A stretch of 64,000 bases of DNA from Chryseobacterium turcicum (GTDB lineage Bacteria; Bacteroidota; Bacteroidia; Flavobacteriales; Weeksellaceae), in NCBI RefSeq assembly GCF_021010565.1, contig NZ_JAJNAY010000002.1, forward strand, positions 372,001 through 436,000. Direction: 5' to 3'. Below the pieces are notes generated by a model, which was not told where the DNA came from, did not search any database, and saw only the letters and a list, made by a program, of their open reading frames with translations. The position numbers and the translations under genes are program-made. This document shows, piece by piece, positions 6,800-16,897 of this stretch (position 1 is the stretch's first letter; every line of letters starts with the position of its first letter).

Positions 6800-9700
6800 G
6801 TTTATCATCGTGTTGATAAGGTTCTGTTTGTTCAGTTAAAGGATTTTCTTCTTCGTATTTTGCCAGTCTGGTTTTATCGGCAATTGTTCCGAAAATGTAA
6901 TATAATCCAGGAATAATCATCAGTCCGAAAACGGTTCCTAAAAGCATTCCTCCTGCAGCTGCAGTTCCGATGGTTCTGTTTCCTACCGCTCCCGGTCCGG
7001 TTGCCATTACCAAAGGAATTAATCCGGCAACAAATGCAAACGAAGTCATCAAAATTGGTCTGAAACGTACGGCTGCTCCTTCAATTGCCGCTTTCGCCAC
7101 AGAAATTCCTTCTTCAGCTTTTTTCTGAACGGCAAATTCGATAATCAATACCGCATTTTTACCTAAAAGCCCGATGAGCATTACCATCGCAACCTGTGCA
7201 TAAATGTTGTTTTCTAATCCTAAAAGTTTCAGACATAAAAACGCTCCGAAAATACCTGTTGGTAAAGATAAAATTACTGGTAAAGGAAGAATGAAACTTT
7301 CATACTGCGCTGAAAGAATTAAATAAACAAACCCTAAACAGATTAAGAAAATATAAACCGCTTCGTTTCCACGACCTACTTCGTCTTTTGAAATCCCTGC
7401 CCAGTCGATTCCGAAACCTCTTGGTAACGTTTTATCAGCCACTTCCTGAATGGCTTTAATTGCCTGTCCCGAACTGTAACCAGGAGCCGGAGTTCCGCTC
7501 ACTTCCGAAGAATTGTACATATTATGACGAGTGATTTCCGAAAGTCCATACACTTTTTCCATGTGCATAAAATCTGAATACGGAACCATTTGGTCTTTAT
7601 CGTTTTTCACATATAATTTCATCAAGTCACTTGGCAAAGCACGATATTGAGGACCCGCCTGAACAATCACTTTATAAGGTCTGTCGAAACGGATGAAACT
7701 CGTTTCGTAGTTTGAACCGATTAACGTTGATAAATTATCCATTGCTTTTTCAATACTCACCCCTTTTTGTTCGGCTAAATCATTGTCGATTTTAAGCATA
7801 TACTGAGGGAAACTCGCAGAATAGAATGTAAAAGCAGAGCCCAATTCAGGACGTTTTTTCAATTCTTTCACGAAGTCTGTACTCACCTTCTCCATTTTTT
7901 GATAATCTCCACTACCGGCTTTATCGAGAAGTCTTAATTCAAATCCACCTGCAGCACCATAACCCGGAATTGATGGCGGCTGGAAAAACTCAATATTCGC
8001 ACCCGGAATATTTTTAGCTTTTTCTTCGAGCTTTTCAATAATTTCGGCGGCAGATTCTGAACGTTCATCCCAGCTTTTAAGGTTAATCAAACATGTTCCT
8101 GAGTTTGAACCTGTTCCTTCCGTTAAGATTTCATAACCAGCTAAAGATGAAACAGACTGTACTCCATCAATATCTTCCGATTCTCTCAATAATTCTTTAG
8201 CAATCTGATTCGTTCTTTCCAAAGTAGAACCCGGAGGAGTTTGGATAATCGCATAAATCATTCCCTGGTCTTCACTCGGAATAAATCCTGAAGGAAGTTT
8301 ATTGCTTAAAAGATAAGTACATGCACAGAAAATTAACAACAAAGGAAGCGTAATGAATTTTTTAGTCACTGTTTTATTCAATAACTTTTCATATTTCCCC
8401 GCTCCTTTATTAAACGCATTGTTGAACTTATCTAAAAGAATCGTAATCGGACCTTTTTTCTTAGCTTTTCCGTGATTATTTTTCAGAATTAAAGCACATA
8501 AAGCTGGCGTCAAAGTCAATGCAACAACTCCAGAAAGAATAATTGCCGAAGCCATTGTAATCGAAAACTGACGGTAGAAAACTCCAACCGGCCCCGACAT
8601 AAACGCTACCGGAATAAATACCGCCGCCATGACCAATGTGATGGCGATAATCGCACCACTGATTTCGTGCATTGCTTCTTCCGTAGCCTTTAATGCAGAA
8701 AGTCCTTTCTCTTCCATTTTAGCATGAACGGCCTCAATCACAACAATTGCATCATCGACGACGACCCCAATTGCCATTACCAAAGCGAAAAGCGAAATCA
8801 TATTCAAAGTAATTCCAAATGCGGACATTACGGCAAAAGTTCCCACCAAAGAAACCGGAACGGCAATCGCAGGAATCAACGTTGAACGCCAGTCTCCCAA
8901 GAATAAAAATACCACAATCGCCACCAAAATAAAGGCTTCAAACAAGGTATGAACTACTTTCTCAATCGAAGCATCCAAAAATCTTGAAACGTCATAACTG
9001 ATGTCATAATGCATTCCTTTCGGGAAGTTGGTTTTCTCCAGCTGAGCCATCAACGTTTTTACGTTTTTGATAACATCACTCGCATTCGAACCATAAGATT
9101 GTTTTACCGTAATTGCTGCTGAAGGTTTTCCGTTTAATGTAGAATAAATATCATACATTGAAGAACCAAACTCTATATCGGCAACATCTTTTAGCCTTAC
9201 AAATTCCCCTGCTGATTTAGCTTTAAGAATGATATTTCCGTAATCTTTTTCATTATTAAAACGTCCGGAATATTTCAAAATATATTCAAAAGACTGAGAA
9301 CGTTTACCAGAACTTTCTCCTGTTTTTCCGGGAGAAGCTTCTAAACTTTGCTGGTTTAAAGCTTCCATTACTTCATCAGCTGAAATATTGTAAGCTGTTA
9401 AACGATCGGGTTTCAACCAAATACGCATTGCATATTCACGAGTTCCCAAAATATCGGCAAAACCAACTCCACTTACCCTTCTCAATTCAGACATTACATT
9501 GATGTCGGCATAGTTGAAAAGGAATTTCTGGTCAGCTTTCGGATCATCACTGTACAAGTTAATATACATCAACATATTCGGTTCTTCACGGGTAATTTTC
9601 ACCCCTTCACGCACTACCAAAGGCGGAAGTTTGTTTACCGCAGAAGAAACACGGTTTTGAACATTTACGGCTGCCACATTCGGATCTGTTCCCAAATCGA

Positions 9701-9980
9701 AAACAACCTGAATAGAAGTTTCACCATCATTTCCGGCATCGGAAGTCATGTATTTCATTCCTGGAACCCCATTTAATGAACGCTCTAGAGGAATTACCAC
9801 AGCTTTCACCAACAATTCGTTATTCGCTCCGGGATACGTTGCGGTAATATTTACTTTTGGTGGAGAAATAGACGGAAACTGAGTAATCGGAAGTTTCATT
9901 AGTGACAAAACTCCCATAAAAACTATAATCAAAGAGATTACAATCGACAGAACGGGTCTGCGTATGAATTTTTTAAACAT
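6786..9980 (-). CDS. RND multidrug efflux pump, inner-membrane permease (HAE1 type)
   Basis: 1064 residues, the normal length for AcrB/MexB-type pumps. Visible signatures: FIRRPVLSIVISLIIVFMG at the N-terminus, the proton-relay pair in GVVVDDAIVVIEAV of TM4, the TM10 lysine in LLGKNAVLIIEFAVQKK, RFRPILMTSFAFVAGLIPLV near TM11, and two large periplasmic loops of about 300 residues. It uses proton flow to export hydrophobic compounds through the adaptor and the TolC-like partner. Encoded between the adaptor gene (87 bp upstream) and the channel gene (overlapping). No regulator gene lies beside the operon. Confidence 0.95.
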   Translation of the reverse strand: MFKKFIRRPVLSIVISLIIVFMGVLSLMKLPITQFPSISPPKVNITATYPGANNELLVKAVVIPLERSLNGVPGMKYMTSDAGNDGETSIQVVFDLGTDPNVAAVNVQNRVSSAVNKLPPLVVREGVKITREEPNMLMYINLYSDDPKADQKFLFNYADINVMSELRRVSGVGFADILGTREYAMRIWLKPDRLTAYNISADEVMEALNQQSLEASPGKTGESSGKRSQSFEYILKYSGRFNNEKDYGNIILKAKSAGEFVRLKDVADIEFGSSMYDIYSTLNGKPSAAITVKQSYGSNASDVIKNVKTLMAQLEKTNFPKGMHYDISYDVSRFLDASIEKVVHTLFEAFILVAIVVFLFLGDWRSTLIPAIAVPVSLVGTFAVMSAFGITLNMISLFALVMAIGVVVDDAIVVIEAVHAKMEEKGLSALKATEEAMHEISGAIIAITLVMAAVFIPVAFMSGPVGVFYRQFSITMASAIILSGVVALTLTPALCALILKNNHGKAKKKGPITILLDKFNNAFNKGAGKYEKLLNKTVTKKFITLPLLLIFCACTYLLSNKLPSGFIPSEDQGMIYAIIQTPPGSTLERTNQIAKELLRESEDIDGVQSVSSLAGYEILTEGTGSNSGTCLINLKSWDERSESAAEIIEKLEEKAKNIPGANIEFFQPPSIPGYGAAGGFELRLLDKAGSGDYQKMEKVSTDFVKELKKRPELGSAFTFYSASFPQYMLKIDNDLAEQKGVSIEKAMDNLSTLIGSNYETSFIRFDRPYKVIVQAGPQYRALPSDLMKLYVKNDKDQMVPYSDFMHMEKVYGLSEITRHNMYNSSEVSGTPAPGYSSGQAIKAIQEVADKTLPRGFGIDWAGISKDEVGRGNEAVYIFLICLGFVYLILSAQYESFILPLPVILSLPTGIFGAFLCLKLLGLENNIYAQVAMVMLIGLLGKNAVLIIEFAVQKKAEEGISVAKAAIEGAAVRFRPILMTSFAFVAGLIPLVMATGPGAVGNRTIGTAAAGGMLLGTVFGLMIIPGLYYIFGTIADKTRLAKYEEENPLTEQTEPYQHDDKHEDL

Positions 9981-10067
9981 GTAATTTTATATTTTTTAGA
10001 CAATAGATAATAGACGAAAAGATGATAGACAGCGAGTCGGCATCATTTATCAATTATCATTTATTCC

Positions 10068-11153
10068 TTACTCTGCTTTTAATTTTAAAGACTGAAGAAC
10101 TTTCTTCGGATCTTGTGCTTTCACCTTTACTTTTTGGTCGTCTTTCACTTTTTGTACGCCTTCCAATAAGATTTTATCACCTTCTGATAATCCTGAAGCA
10201 ACTACATATAAATCTGGAAGTTCATAAGCTATTTTTATATTTTTAGATTTTGCAACTCCATTTTTATCGATTACAAAAACATATTTCTGATCCTGAATTT
10301 CATACGTCGCTTTTTGTGGAATGATTAAAGCATTTTTCAACGGTAACGTCATTCTGATTTTTCCTGTTTCGCCGTTTCTTAATAGTTTTTCAGGATTGGG
10401 GAACTTCGCTCTGAAAGCAATATTTCCGGTTTCATTATCAAACTGACCTTCAATCGTTTGAATTTCTCCAGTCTGATTAAACAATTCTCCATTTGCCATC
10501 ACCAAGCTTACATTCTGATTTCCACGGTCCGCAACATTCTTCTGATAATTCAGATATTCAGGTTCCGAAACATTGAAATAAGTATAAATATTGGTATTGT
10601 CTGAAAGCGTTGTTAACAAATCACCTTCGTCTACCAAGCTTCCTAATTTCAACGGAATTCTATCGATAATCCCGGAAAACGGAGCTTTAATATCTGTAAA
10701 TGAAAGATGGATTTGCGCTAACTTCATTTCTGCGTTGGCTGCATCGAGCTTAGCTTTAGCCATTAATCTTTCATTTTTAGAAACAATATTATTGTCGGAT
10801 AACGTACTTGCATTTCTTAATTCGATGGAAGCCTGTTCTACTTCAGCTTTTGCTTTTAATAATTCAGCTTGGTATAATTGAGGCATAATTCTGAATAAGG
10901 TCTGACCTGCTTTTACATACTGACCTTCATCTACATAGATTTTCTCAAGGAAGCCTTTTTCCTGAGCCCGAATCTCGATATTTTTTACCGACTGAACCTG
11001 GGCAACAAAATCTTTGTTAATAATCGTATCCATTTTTACTGGGGAAGTCACCGGATACACTGAGTCTTCTTGTTTTTCTTCTTTCTTCTCGTTACAGCTA
11101 AACAGCAAGAGAATTGCGCTTAATACAACGCCTGAGACAACTCTTTTCATCAT
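10068..11153 (-). CDS. RND efflux periplasmic adaptor (membrane fusion protein)
   Basis: 361 residues. Lipoprotein signal ending LLLFSC with Cys20. The order is that of AcrA/MexA adaptors: the first lipoyl half (IEIRAQEKGFLEKIYVDEGQ), a short alpha-hairpin (LKAKAEVEQASIELRNAS), the second lipoyl half (KAPFSGIIDRIPLKLGSLVD), a beta-barrel domain and a membrane-proximal domain (ALIIPQKATYEIQDQKYVFV). It links the pump to the outer-membrane channel. First gene of the three-gene efflux operon; a small membrane protein gene lies 141 bp upstream on the same strand. Confidence 0.93.
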   Translation of the reverse strand: MMKRVVSGVVLSAILLLFSCNEKKEEKQEDSVYPVTSPVKMDTIINKDFVAQVQSVKNIEIRAQEKGFLEKIYVDEGQYVKAGQTLFRIMPQLYQAELLKAKAEVEQASIELRNASTLSDNNIVSKNERLMAKAKLDAANAEMKLAQIHLSFTDIKAPFSGIIDRIPLKLGSLVDEGDLLTTLSDNTNIYTYFNVSEPEYLNYQKNVADRGNQNVSLVMANGELFNQTGEIQTIEGQFDNETGNIAFRAKFPNPEKLLRNGETGKIRMTLPLKNALIIPQKATYEIQDQKYVFVIDKNGVAKSKNIKIAYELPDLYVVASGLSEGDKILLEGVQKVKDDQKVKVKAQDPKKVLQSLKLKAE

Positions 11154-11294
11154 AATTTTAGAGTAATATAAATCGTTAAATGTTTGATTGAATAAATAAT
11201 GGTGGGGGTTTTACATTGTGGAAATCAGAATAGACCCAACGCAAAAATTTTCGCTCCGGTTTTGGAACAAAAAAGATAATCGAAAAATAGAATT

Positions 11295-11684
11295 TTAGAT
11301 TCTGATGGAACGAATCAGAATAAATGTTTTTACAGAATTACAGTGCTGTAAAAAATCGGAAATTGAAGGTTTAAACCTTTTTTTAAATAATAATCCAAAT
11401 GAAAAAATCAACCCAAATACACTTGCAAAAACAATCATTGCCTGCACTGTATCTGAAAACTGAAAATCGTCTTCAGCCAACTCTATCGAAAAACCATCTG
11501 CTGTATCTGCTGTTTGCTGAACAGAAAATTTTGCTGGCGCTTGATTGGTCTGATTAATTTTATTGGGATAATTGTGAGAAATATGACCCGAAAAGTCATT
11601 ACGCAAAGTTTTAACATTGAGCTTACTTTCCACCATAAAAAGCAGAAAAAGGCTGGTCAAAAAATATACGATATAGTTTCTCAT
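11295..11684 (-). CDS. Small two-helix membrane protein, unknown function
   Basis: 129 residues from ATG at 11684. One hydrophobic helix at the N-terminus (YIVYFLTSLFLLFMV) and one near residues 83-103 (AMIVFASVFGLIFSFGLLF) bracket a polar region with a Gln/Ala/Thr-rich stretch. The C-terminus is basic. I do not recognise the family. It lies upstream of the efflux adaptor on the same strand with a 141 bp gap, so it may belong to the same transcript or merely sit beside it. Confidence 0.5.
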   Translation of the reverse strand: MRNYIVYFLTSLFLLFMVESKLNVKTLRNDFSGHISHNYPNKINQTNQAPAKFSVQQTADTADGFSIELAEDDFQFSDTVQAMIVFASVFGLIFSFGLLFKKRFKPSISDFLQHCNSVKTFILIRSIRI

Positions 11685-11930
11685 TAGAAGATGCAAATGT
11701 ATGCTTAGATTTTAATACTCAATTCACTATTAACAAAATTTAACTCTTCTTGAAATCTGCTGAAAAATGAATGAGAGAAACGATTGATTATATTTAACAT
11801 TAAAATAAACTATTAAAATGCGTTTAAATTCTTTAAATTATTAAAATTTAACACATTTTAAAGAAAAACAATTGTAATTTTACACAACCATAGCAATTCA
11901 ATATGAAACCCTTAAAAACCACAATTACAA

Positions 11931-12311
11931 ATGAAAAATTTAGTTCTCGGATTCATTATAATCCTCACACTATCAGCGTGTAAACATTCTGCCAAAGATC
12001 CAGAAACAACGACTATACAACAAGAAATACCTACTTCTCAGGATGAGATTACCAAGTTGACTGTTTATGATCGCCATGGTGATAATATGGATATCATTAC
12101 CAATAACACCAAAAATACTGTTGCGGTAAGGCTCAGCGGAAAGACTTATGAGTTGCACAAAAATGCAGAAAACCCAAGTTTTACTACTGCTGATAATAAA
12201 TATCAATTTACTGAAACCAAATATGAAGTCACATTCTTGCAAAAAGATGTTGATATGGTATTGTTTCACGGAAAAAAAGACCCATCTGCGACCAAGATGG
12301 CCTCACAATAA
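11931..12311 (+). CDS. MliC-like lipoprotein (probable C-type lysozyme inhibitor)
   Basis: 126 residues. Lipoprotein signal MKNLVLGFIIILTLSAC with Cys17. The mature part resembles the MliC/PliC beta-barrel: a strand carrying VAVRLSGKTYELHK, then SFTTADNKYQFTETKYEVTF, then a strand with VDMVLFHG. In the known family the exposed Ser and Lys of these strands enter the active site of C-type lysozymes. Family members usually also hold a Cys pair, which is absent here. The 234 bp upstream gap is very AT-rich and shows only a weak promoter-like TAATTTTAC about 55 bases before the start. A bidirectional terminator follows. Confidence 0.6.
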   Translation: MKNLVLGFIIILTLSACKHSAKDPETTTIQQEIPTSQDEITKLTVYDRHGDNMDIITNNTKNTVAVRLSGKTYELHKNAENPSFTTADNKYQFTETKYEVTFLQKDVDMVLFHGKKDPSATKMASQ

Positions 12312-12312
12312 C

Positions 12313-12340
12313 AAAAGACGCTTTTTGAAGCGTCTTTTGT
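12313..12340. terminator. Bidirectional terminator
   Basis: AAAAGACGCTT tttg AAGCGTCTTTT lies between two convergent genes, with A-run on one side and T-run on the other, so it can serve both the MliC-like gene and the oxidoreductase gene. Confidence 0.85.
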
Positions 12341-12342
12341 TA

Positions 12343-13374
12343 TTAAAATCTATCTATAGAAATCTCTTGAGGTAATGGAATATTATTTTCTATATATTCA
12401 AACAATGTTTTTGAGAAATAGCAACCATTAAGAATTCCACGGGCTCCCAAGCCATTAAAAACATAAAAATTAGAATGCTGAGAATGTCTTCCTACTATGG
12501 GTCTTCTATCTTTTACGGTAGGTCTGAAACCAAAATGCACTTCTTTAATTTCAAAATCGCCTGGATAAAATTCTGAAAGTCCTTTTTGTAGTTGTTCGAC
12601 TGCAGAACTATCGATTTCGTGATGCATTTGTTCACGGTCATACGTTCCGCCATAAAAATAAAGATTATCATTTAACGGAAAAAGAAAGTGTTTTTTCTTA
12701 ATTGTAATATCTTCTGGAATAGCATCGGAAAGTTTGACCCGAATGTGATGTCCTTTGTTTGGAATTACAGCAATATCTGAAAAAAATGGATTTTCTTTCC
12801 CCCCCATCCCTTCACAAAATAAAATATTTTTAAAACTAAAATCTTTATACTCAGAATTTGAGACATCAATTTTAGAATAATCAAACTTTTCCTTGACTAA
12901 ATTTCCTTTACTTTCCAAATAACTCAATAAACCATTAAAAAATCCACTAACATTCAGTCTCGCTGATTGATTGACCTTTCCGGTCTGAAAGTCGTTTTTT
13001 ACACCATTTAAATGATCAAATTTTTCGTCTAAAAAGTTTTTTAGCTCTTCATTGCCCGATTTTTTAAGCCAAAGCTTCTGCTCATTCTCATCATGAAAAA
13101 TTCTATGGATAGGAGAATCTATTAAATAATTTTCTCCTGTGTAAGATTCGATTTCTTTTAACGATGTTTTTAAAAAATCAATCTGCTCCTGTGCTAACCA
13201 AAATGTGGTAAACTTTTTCAACACTACTGGGTTGATAATTCCGGCAGAAATCTGTGAAGCGCTTTTTTTACCCTCTGAAAAAACGACAAATGATTTATTA
13301 TTTAAAAGTAACTGATGTGCAAAAAATAAGGCTGCATAGCCATCACCAACGATGATGTAATCTACATTTTTCAT
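12343..13374 (-). CDS. FAD-dependent oxidoreductase (DAO family)
   Basis: 343 residues. The N-terminus has the dinucleotide-binding motif VDYIIVGDGYAALFFAHQ. SAGIINPVVLKKFT a little further on is typical of DAO-family flavoproteins, including the C-terminal domain of MnmC and glycine oxidases. GFRPTVKDRRPIVGRHSQ and GLGARGILNGCYF near the end are the second FAD-binding part. It probably oxidises an amine or amino acid or acts on a modified tRNA base, but the substrate is not shown by the sequence. Stand-alone gene, upstream of the gld operon terminator. Confidence 0.8.
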   Translation of the reverse strand: MKNVDYIIVGDGYAALFFAHQLLLNNKSFVVFSEGKKSASQISAGIINPVVLKKFTTFWLAQEQIDFLKTSLKEIESYTGENYLIDSPIHRIFHDENEQKLWLKKSGNEELKNFLDEKFDHLNGVKNDFQTGKVNQSARLNVSGFFNGLLSYLESKGNLVKEKFDYSKIDVSNSEYKDFSFKNILFCEGMGGKENPFFSDIAVIPNKGHHIRVKLSDAIPEDITIKKKHFLFPLNDNLYFYGGTYDREQMHHEIDSSAVEQLQKGLSEFYPGDFEIKEVHFGFRPTVKDRRPIVGRHSQHSNFYVFNGLGARGILNGCYFSKTLFEYIENNIPLPQEISIDRF

Positions 13375-13513
13375 ATGAGAAATTTGATTTATTAAAAAGG
13401 GGTTTAAATAGGTTAATCGTTTTTTAGGTGTTCGTTAATAGATTATAACTAAACCCTTAAAATTTGATAATATATTTTCTTCAAAACGATGAAGAAAGTG
13501 TTTTTAACAATAA

Positions 13514-13543
13514 AAAAACCTGAGTAAATGTACTCAGGTTTTT
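13514..13543. terminator. Terminator of the gldKLMN operon
   Basis: AAACCTGAGTA aatg TACTCAGGTTT with flanking A and T runs, 20 bp beyond the gldN stop. The symmetric runs allow bidirectional action. Confidence 0.85.
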
Positions 13544-13562
13544 TATAAATATCAAGTGAAAT

Positions 13563-14501
13563 TTAGTAATTCCACATATCATTTTCCATTTGAAGAATCT
13601 GATCTTTGATTCTTTGGCTTTCAGCCAATTGCTCTTCAGCATTTCTAGGAACATAATCTTTAATAGTACCATCTCCAAGACCGTTGCTTGACTTGTAGAT
13701 GATTGAAGAAAATCTTCTAGCATTGATAACGTCATCAAAAGATAAATCCGCTGACGAATTTGCTCTGTTGTAGACATAATTATTTGCTAAAATATCTCTT
13801 GCTTTAGGATAATAAATCCAAAACAAATCGATTAATTCATCTTTACCAGCAATTGGTTTACCATCAGCATCAAAAACACCTTGTACTGCTGGGTCAGGAC
13901 CCATTGCTGCAATACCAAGAGGTCTGTACTTCATCATACCATCTCTTTTGTCGATGAACCACATACCCATAATTTTTAAAACTTTAACTTTCTCAGTTGT
14001 CGTTTCAAAAATATCAGTATTTTCTTTTATTTCTTGTTCCGTAGGTTTTCTACCAGAAGCTATAATGTCTACTAAGCCATCACCAGTAACTATTTTCTGC
14101 AATCTAGCTTTAATTTGCTCAGGAGATAATTTAATTGAAAAATTTTCATCATCATACACCTCTTCAACTTGACCACTCATTGCTGCATCTAACAAAACTT
14201 GGTATAAAGATTTTGTCGTTTTAGAAAGCAATCCATTAGGGTTGTCGTAGTAAAGAGGCTGATTAATCTTATCATTAAGGTCAATTACTTCCCATACTGT
14301 CATACTTTTTAAGATGTCTTTTTCATCTACAAAGCCATATTCTAAAGGAGTAACTTTATTACTAATAACAGTATCTCCAACTTTTTTCATATTTTCAGCT
14401 CTCATCTGTCTGAATTCTTCCGGAGAAGAAGCATTTAGAATAGTCTGAGAGAATGCAAACCCAGAAGCTAAAACTAAAAGACTGCTAATATATTTTTTCA
14501 T
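13563..14501 (-). CDS. gldN: Type IX secretion system ring protein GldN
   Basis: 312 residues with a Sec signal peptide (cut after FAFSQ). The sequence LEYGFVDEKDILKSMTVWEV is characteristic of GldN/PorN, followed by WFIDKRDGMMKYRPLGIAAM and VDLFWIYYPKARDIL-like text (LIDLFWIYYPKARDILANNY). GldN is a periplasmic partner of the GldK ring beneath the outer membrane and is needed to assemble the T9SS. Last gene of gldK-gldL-gldM-gldN, the order conserved in Flavobacteriia. 18 bp after gldM. In non-gliding relatives such as Chryseobacterium these genes serve secretion only. Confidence 0.95.
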   Translation of the reverse strand: MKKYISSLLVLASGFAFSQTILNASSPEEFRQMRAENMKKVGDTVISNKVTPLEYGFVDEKDILKSMTVWEVIDLNDKINQPLYYDNPNGLLSKTTKSLYQVLLDAAMSGQVEEVYDDENFSIKLSPEQIKARLQKIVTGDGLVDIIASGRKPTEQEIKENTDIFETTTEKVKVLKIMGMWFIDKRDGMMKYRPLGIAAMGPDPAVQGVFDADGKPIAGKDELIDLFWIYYPKARDILANNYVYNRANSSADLSFDDVINARRFSSIIYKSSNGLGDGTIKDYVPRNAEEQLAESQRIKDQILQMENDMWNY

Positions 14502-14519
14502 AATAATTGCTTTTTAATC

Positions 14520-16109
14520 TTATGGAACATTAATAACGATTGGAGTAATTCTCTTCACAGGTCCTTCAAGTCCCTGAGCAGTAGCTTTAATTTCAATAAT
14601 CGAAACAATATCTCCAGATCTTACATTTTTCAATAAACCTTCTGCATCTGCAAGTGAATTACCTTTCACTAGCATTGCTGCTTTACCAGGAACTCTAATC
14701 ATAAACTCGGTAACCGTAAATGTTACAGGGAAATCAAAGTCAGGAATTGCTGCCTGTACAGTTTGATTTTTGATTGAGCTAGCTGGCATAGAAAGTGCAT
14801 TCTGCCCTCTCATCTGACCTTGTGGAGGAGGTACATTTTTAATTCTGTATTCAAATACTTGTGAAACCGATTTTCCAGTTGGATCTGTTCCTGATAATGT
14901 TAATTTAACAGTATTTCCACTTTGAGGTTTTACAATCCATTTACCCGAACCAGTATTTCTTACCTGCGCACCTGGAGCTGACAATGATAATTTAGCATTA
15001 TCTGCACCTAAGATAGAACCTGAAACAGGATTTTCTAATCCTCTATACATTACGTTCATCTTATCAGCAGAAAGTAATAATCCTTGTTCTAGTTTTACTT
15101 GTTGAGGACCAGCGATTACGTTATATGTATGCGTGAACGGGAATTGCTGAGCTTTTCCTGTAGCATCTGTTAAAGTAATTACACCACCAATCTTTTTCTC
15201 ACCAATACCACCAGTATTTAAAGGAAGATACCCTTTACCGTTTTCTTGTCTGCTTACTCCGCTAATGCTAATTTTACTACTGTTTGAATAGTTACCTAAC
15301 ATTACTACAGCTTCAGCTTTTTTACCCACCTGAACATCAGTAGGAGCAGAAACAATTGCCTCGTAGCTTGTAAACTTGATGCTTGCATCTACTTTTTCCT
15401 GAAGCATTAACGCCAATGCATCTGATTGTACGTTTCTTGCATCATTCTGAATAATCTCTAGATTTGAAATCGCAGCAATAAGTGGTTGGTGATAGAATTT
15501 ATTCTGAAACCAAGTCTTACCGTTTGGAGATTTCCCAGCAGGATATTCTGCAATAATAGATTTATTTGCTCTTTCCACTAATTTCAATAACTGTGGGTTA
15601 CTTCCAAAATTAGCAACAATATAAGATCTTACATCATCTAATTGCTTCTTAAGCTCTAAAGCTTTAGCAGAAGGAGCATTTTCGTCACCTTCTTTAAAGA
15701 AATAGTTAGTTGTTGCCTCATTATTATTCAGTGCAGAGAAGTTCTCACTTACGTCAGTTTCTTTTCCTGTTTTAGGATCTTTGTCATGGAAATCTGATTG
15801 CTTCTTCAGAATAACTTTAATATCATCAGCCGATTTTACCAAAACATCAATCTTGCTTTTCAGTCCTTTATACTGTTCCCAAGGTGTTGCATAGGTATCT
15901 GGTACCTGCTGAGCTTTTGCTTCTAATGTTTTCTCAAAAATATCTTCATTCTTCTGCTCCGTCAAATGTCTTGTATCATTTAAGGCTCTTGTAGAATCAT
16001 AATATGATCTGATGATTTCAACATCAATGTTGAGGGCCATCATAGCGATGAACACCAAATACATCAGGTTGATCATCTTCTGACGTGGAGTCTGTTTTCC
16101 TTTTGCCAT
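14520..16109 (-). CDS. gldM: Type IX secretion system motor protein GldM
   Basis: 529 residues. One N-terminal transmembrane helix (MINLMYLVFIAMMALNIDVE), as usual for GldM/PorM, then a long periplasmic part with helical D1 (residues about 40-225) and beta-sandwich domains D2-D4, seen in blocks such as VSAPTDVQVGKKAEAVVMLG and FTVTEFMIRVPGKAAMLVKG. GldM spans the periplasm and couples the GldL motor in the inner membrane to the outer-membrane ring. Acidic residues near the helix fit the known interaction with GldL. 41 bp after gldL. Confidence 0.95.
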   Translation of the reverse strand: MAKGKQTPRQKMINLMYLVFIAMMALNIDVEIIRSYYDSTRALNDTRHLTEQKNEDIFEKTLEAKAQQVPDTYATPWEQYKGLKSKIDVLVKSADDIKVILKKQSDFHDKDPKTGKETDVSENFSALNNNEATTNYFFKEGDENAPSAKALELKKQLDDVRSYIVANFGSNPQLLKLVERANKSIIAEYPAGKSPNGKTWFQNKFYHQPLIAAISNLEIIQNDARNVQSDALALMLQEKVDASIKFTSYEAIVSAPTDVQVGKKAEAVVMLGNYSNSSKISISGVSRQENGKGYLPLNTGGIGEKKIGGVITLTDATGKAQQFPFTHTYNVIAGPQQVKLEQGLLLSADKMNVMYRGLENPVSGSILGADNAKLSLSAPGAQVRNTGSGKWIVKPQSGNTVKLTLSGTDPTGKSVSQVFEYRIKNVPPPQGQMRGQNALSMPASSIKNQTVQAAIPDFDFPVTFTVTEFMIRVPGKAAMLVKGNSLADAEGLLKNVRSGDIVSIIEIKATAQGLEGPVKRITPIVINVP

Positions 16110-16150
16110 TCTTTTTTCTTTAGTTTTTGTTTAAATTAATGGTTAAGGAT

Positions 16151-16843
16151 TTATGACTTCATAGCAGTTAACATACCACCATAAACTCTGTTTAAGCTGT
16201 TTAAGTTGGTTGTTAAACCTTGTAATTCTTGATTAAATTTCTCAGACTGTTCTGCTGATTTTTGCATATCTGCAACATATTTTTTAGCAAAATCTGATTG
16301 TTTTTGACCGTTTTCTAACTGCATTGCATAAAGAGCATTCATGCTTTCCATGTGTGAAGCAGCTTTGTTTAACTGGTCATTGTATTTGTGTGTAGAAGCA
16401 GATACGTCAACAGTTTGGTTGATTTGATCTACTGAGCTTGAAAATTTATCAATTCCTGTTCTCAATCTATCAAACAATTGCACGTCTAGTTTCGCATCCT
16501 GAAGCATTTTATCTAACTTCGTTGAAAGTGAATTCTCTAGTTCAGCAAATTGTGCTCCTGCATTTTTAGAAGAAATATTTGAATGTAAAGGATTTGGGTT
16601 TGCATGTTTATCTAACAATTCAGGGTAAACATTTTCCCAATGGTAAGATTCTTCCGCAGCTGGAGGGTCGAATGCAAAAATAATAAAGATAATTGCCTCA
16701 GTTACAAGCCCTACTGTAAGAGCGATGTTTCCGTTAATAGGTCCAAATGTAATGTGAGTAATTTTAAGCCAAGCTCCAAGAATTACAATTGCAGCACCGA
16801 ATGAATAGAAGAAATTCATCCAAGCATCTTTAGTCTTAAACAT
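16151..16843 (-). CDS. gldL: Type IX secretion system motor protein GldL
   Basis: 230 residues. Two N-terminal transmembrane helices (FFYSFGAAIVILGAWLKIT and IALTVGLVTEAIIFIIFAF), the second with the buried Glu (TEAIIF) implicated in proton use by GldL/PorL. A long helical cytoplasmic part with coiled-coil pattern follows (KLDKMLQDAKLDVQLFDRLR and beyond). GldL and GldM form the rotary motor that powers T9SS export. Lies between gldK (54 bp) and gldM. Confidence 0.95.
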   Translation of the reverse strand: MFKTKDAWMNFFYSFGAAIVILGAWLKITHITFGPINGNIALTVGLVTEAIIFIIFAFDPPAAEESYHWENVYPELLDKHANPNPLHSNISSKNAGAQFAELENSLSTKLDKMLQDAKLDVQLFDRLRTGIDKFSSSVDQINQTVDVSASTHKYNDQLNKAASHMESMNALYAMQLENGQKQSDFAKKYVADMQKSAEQSEKFNQELQGLTTNLNSLNRVYGGMLTAMKS

Positions 16844-16897
16844 ATAAGTTAGTTTTTTTTAAGTGTTATAAATTGAAAATAAATAATTTAAGTGAAA

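Noticed and set aside
13481..13777. 98-residue minus-strand frame over the end of gldN
   Set aside because: Shifted-frame shadow of gldN that also runs through the operon terminator.
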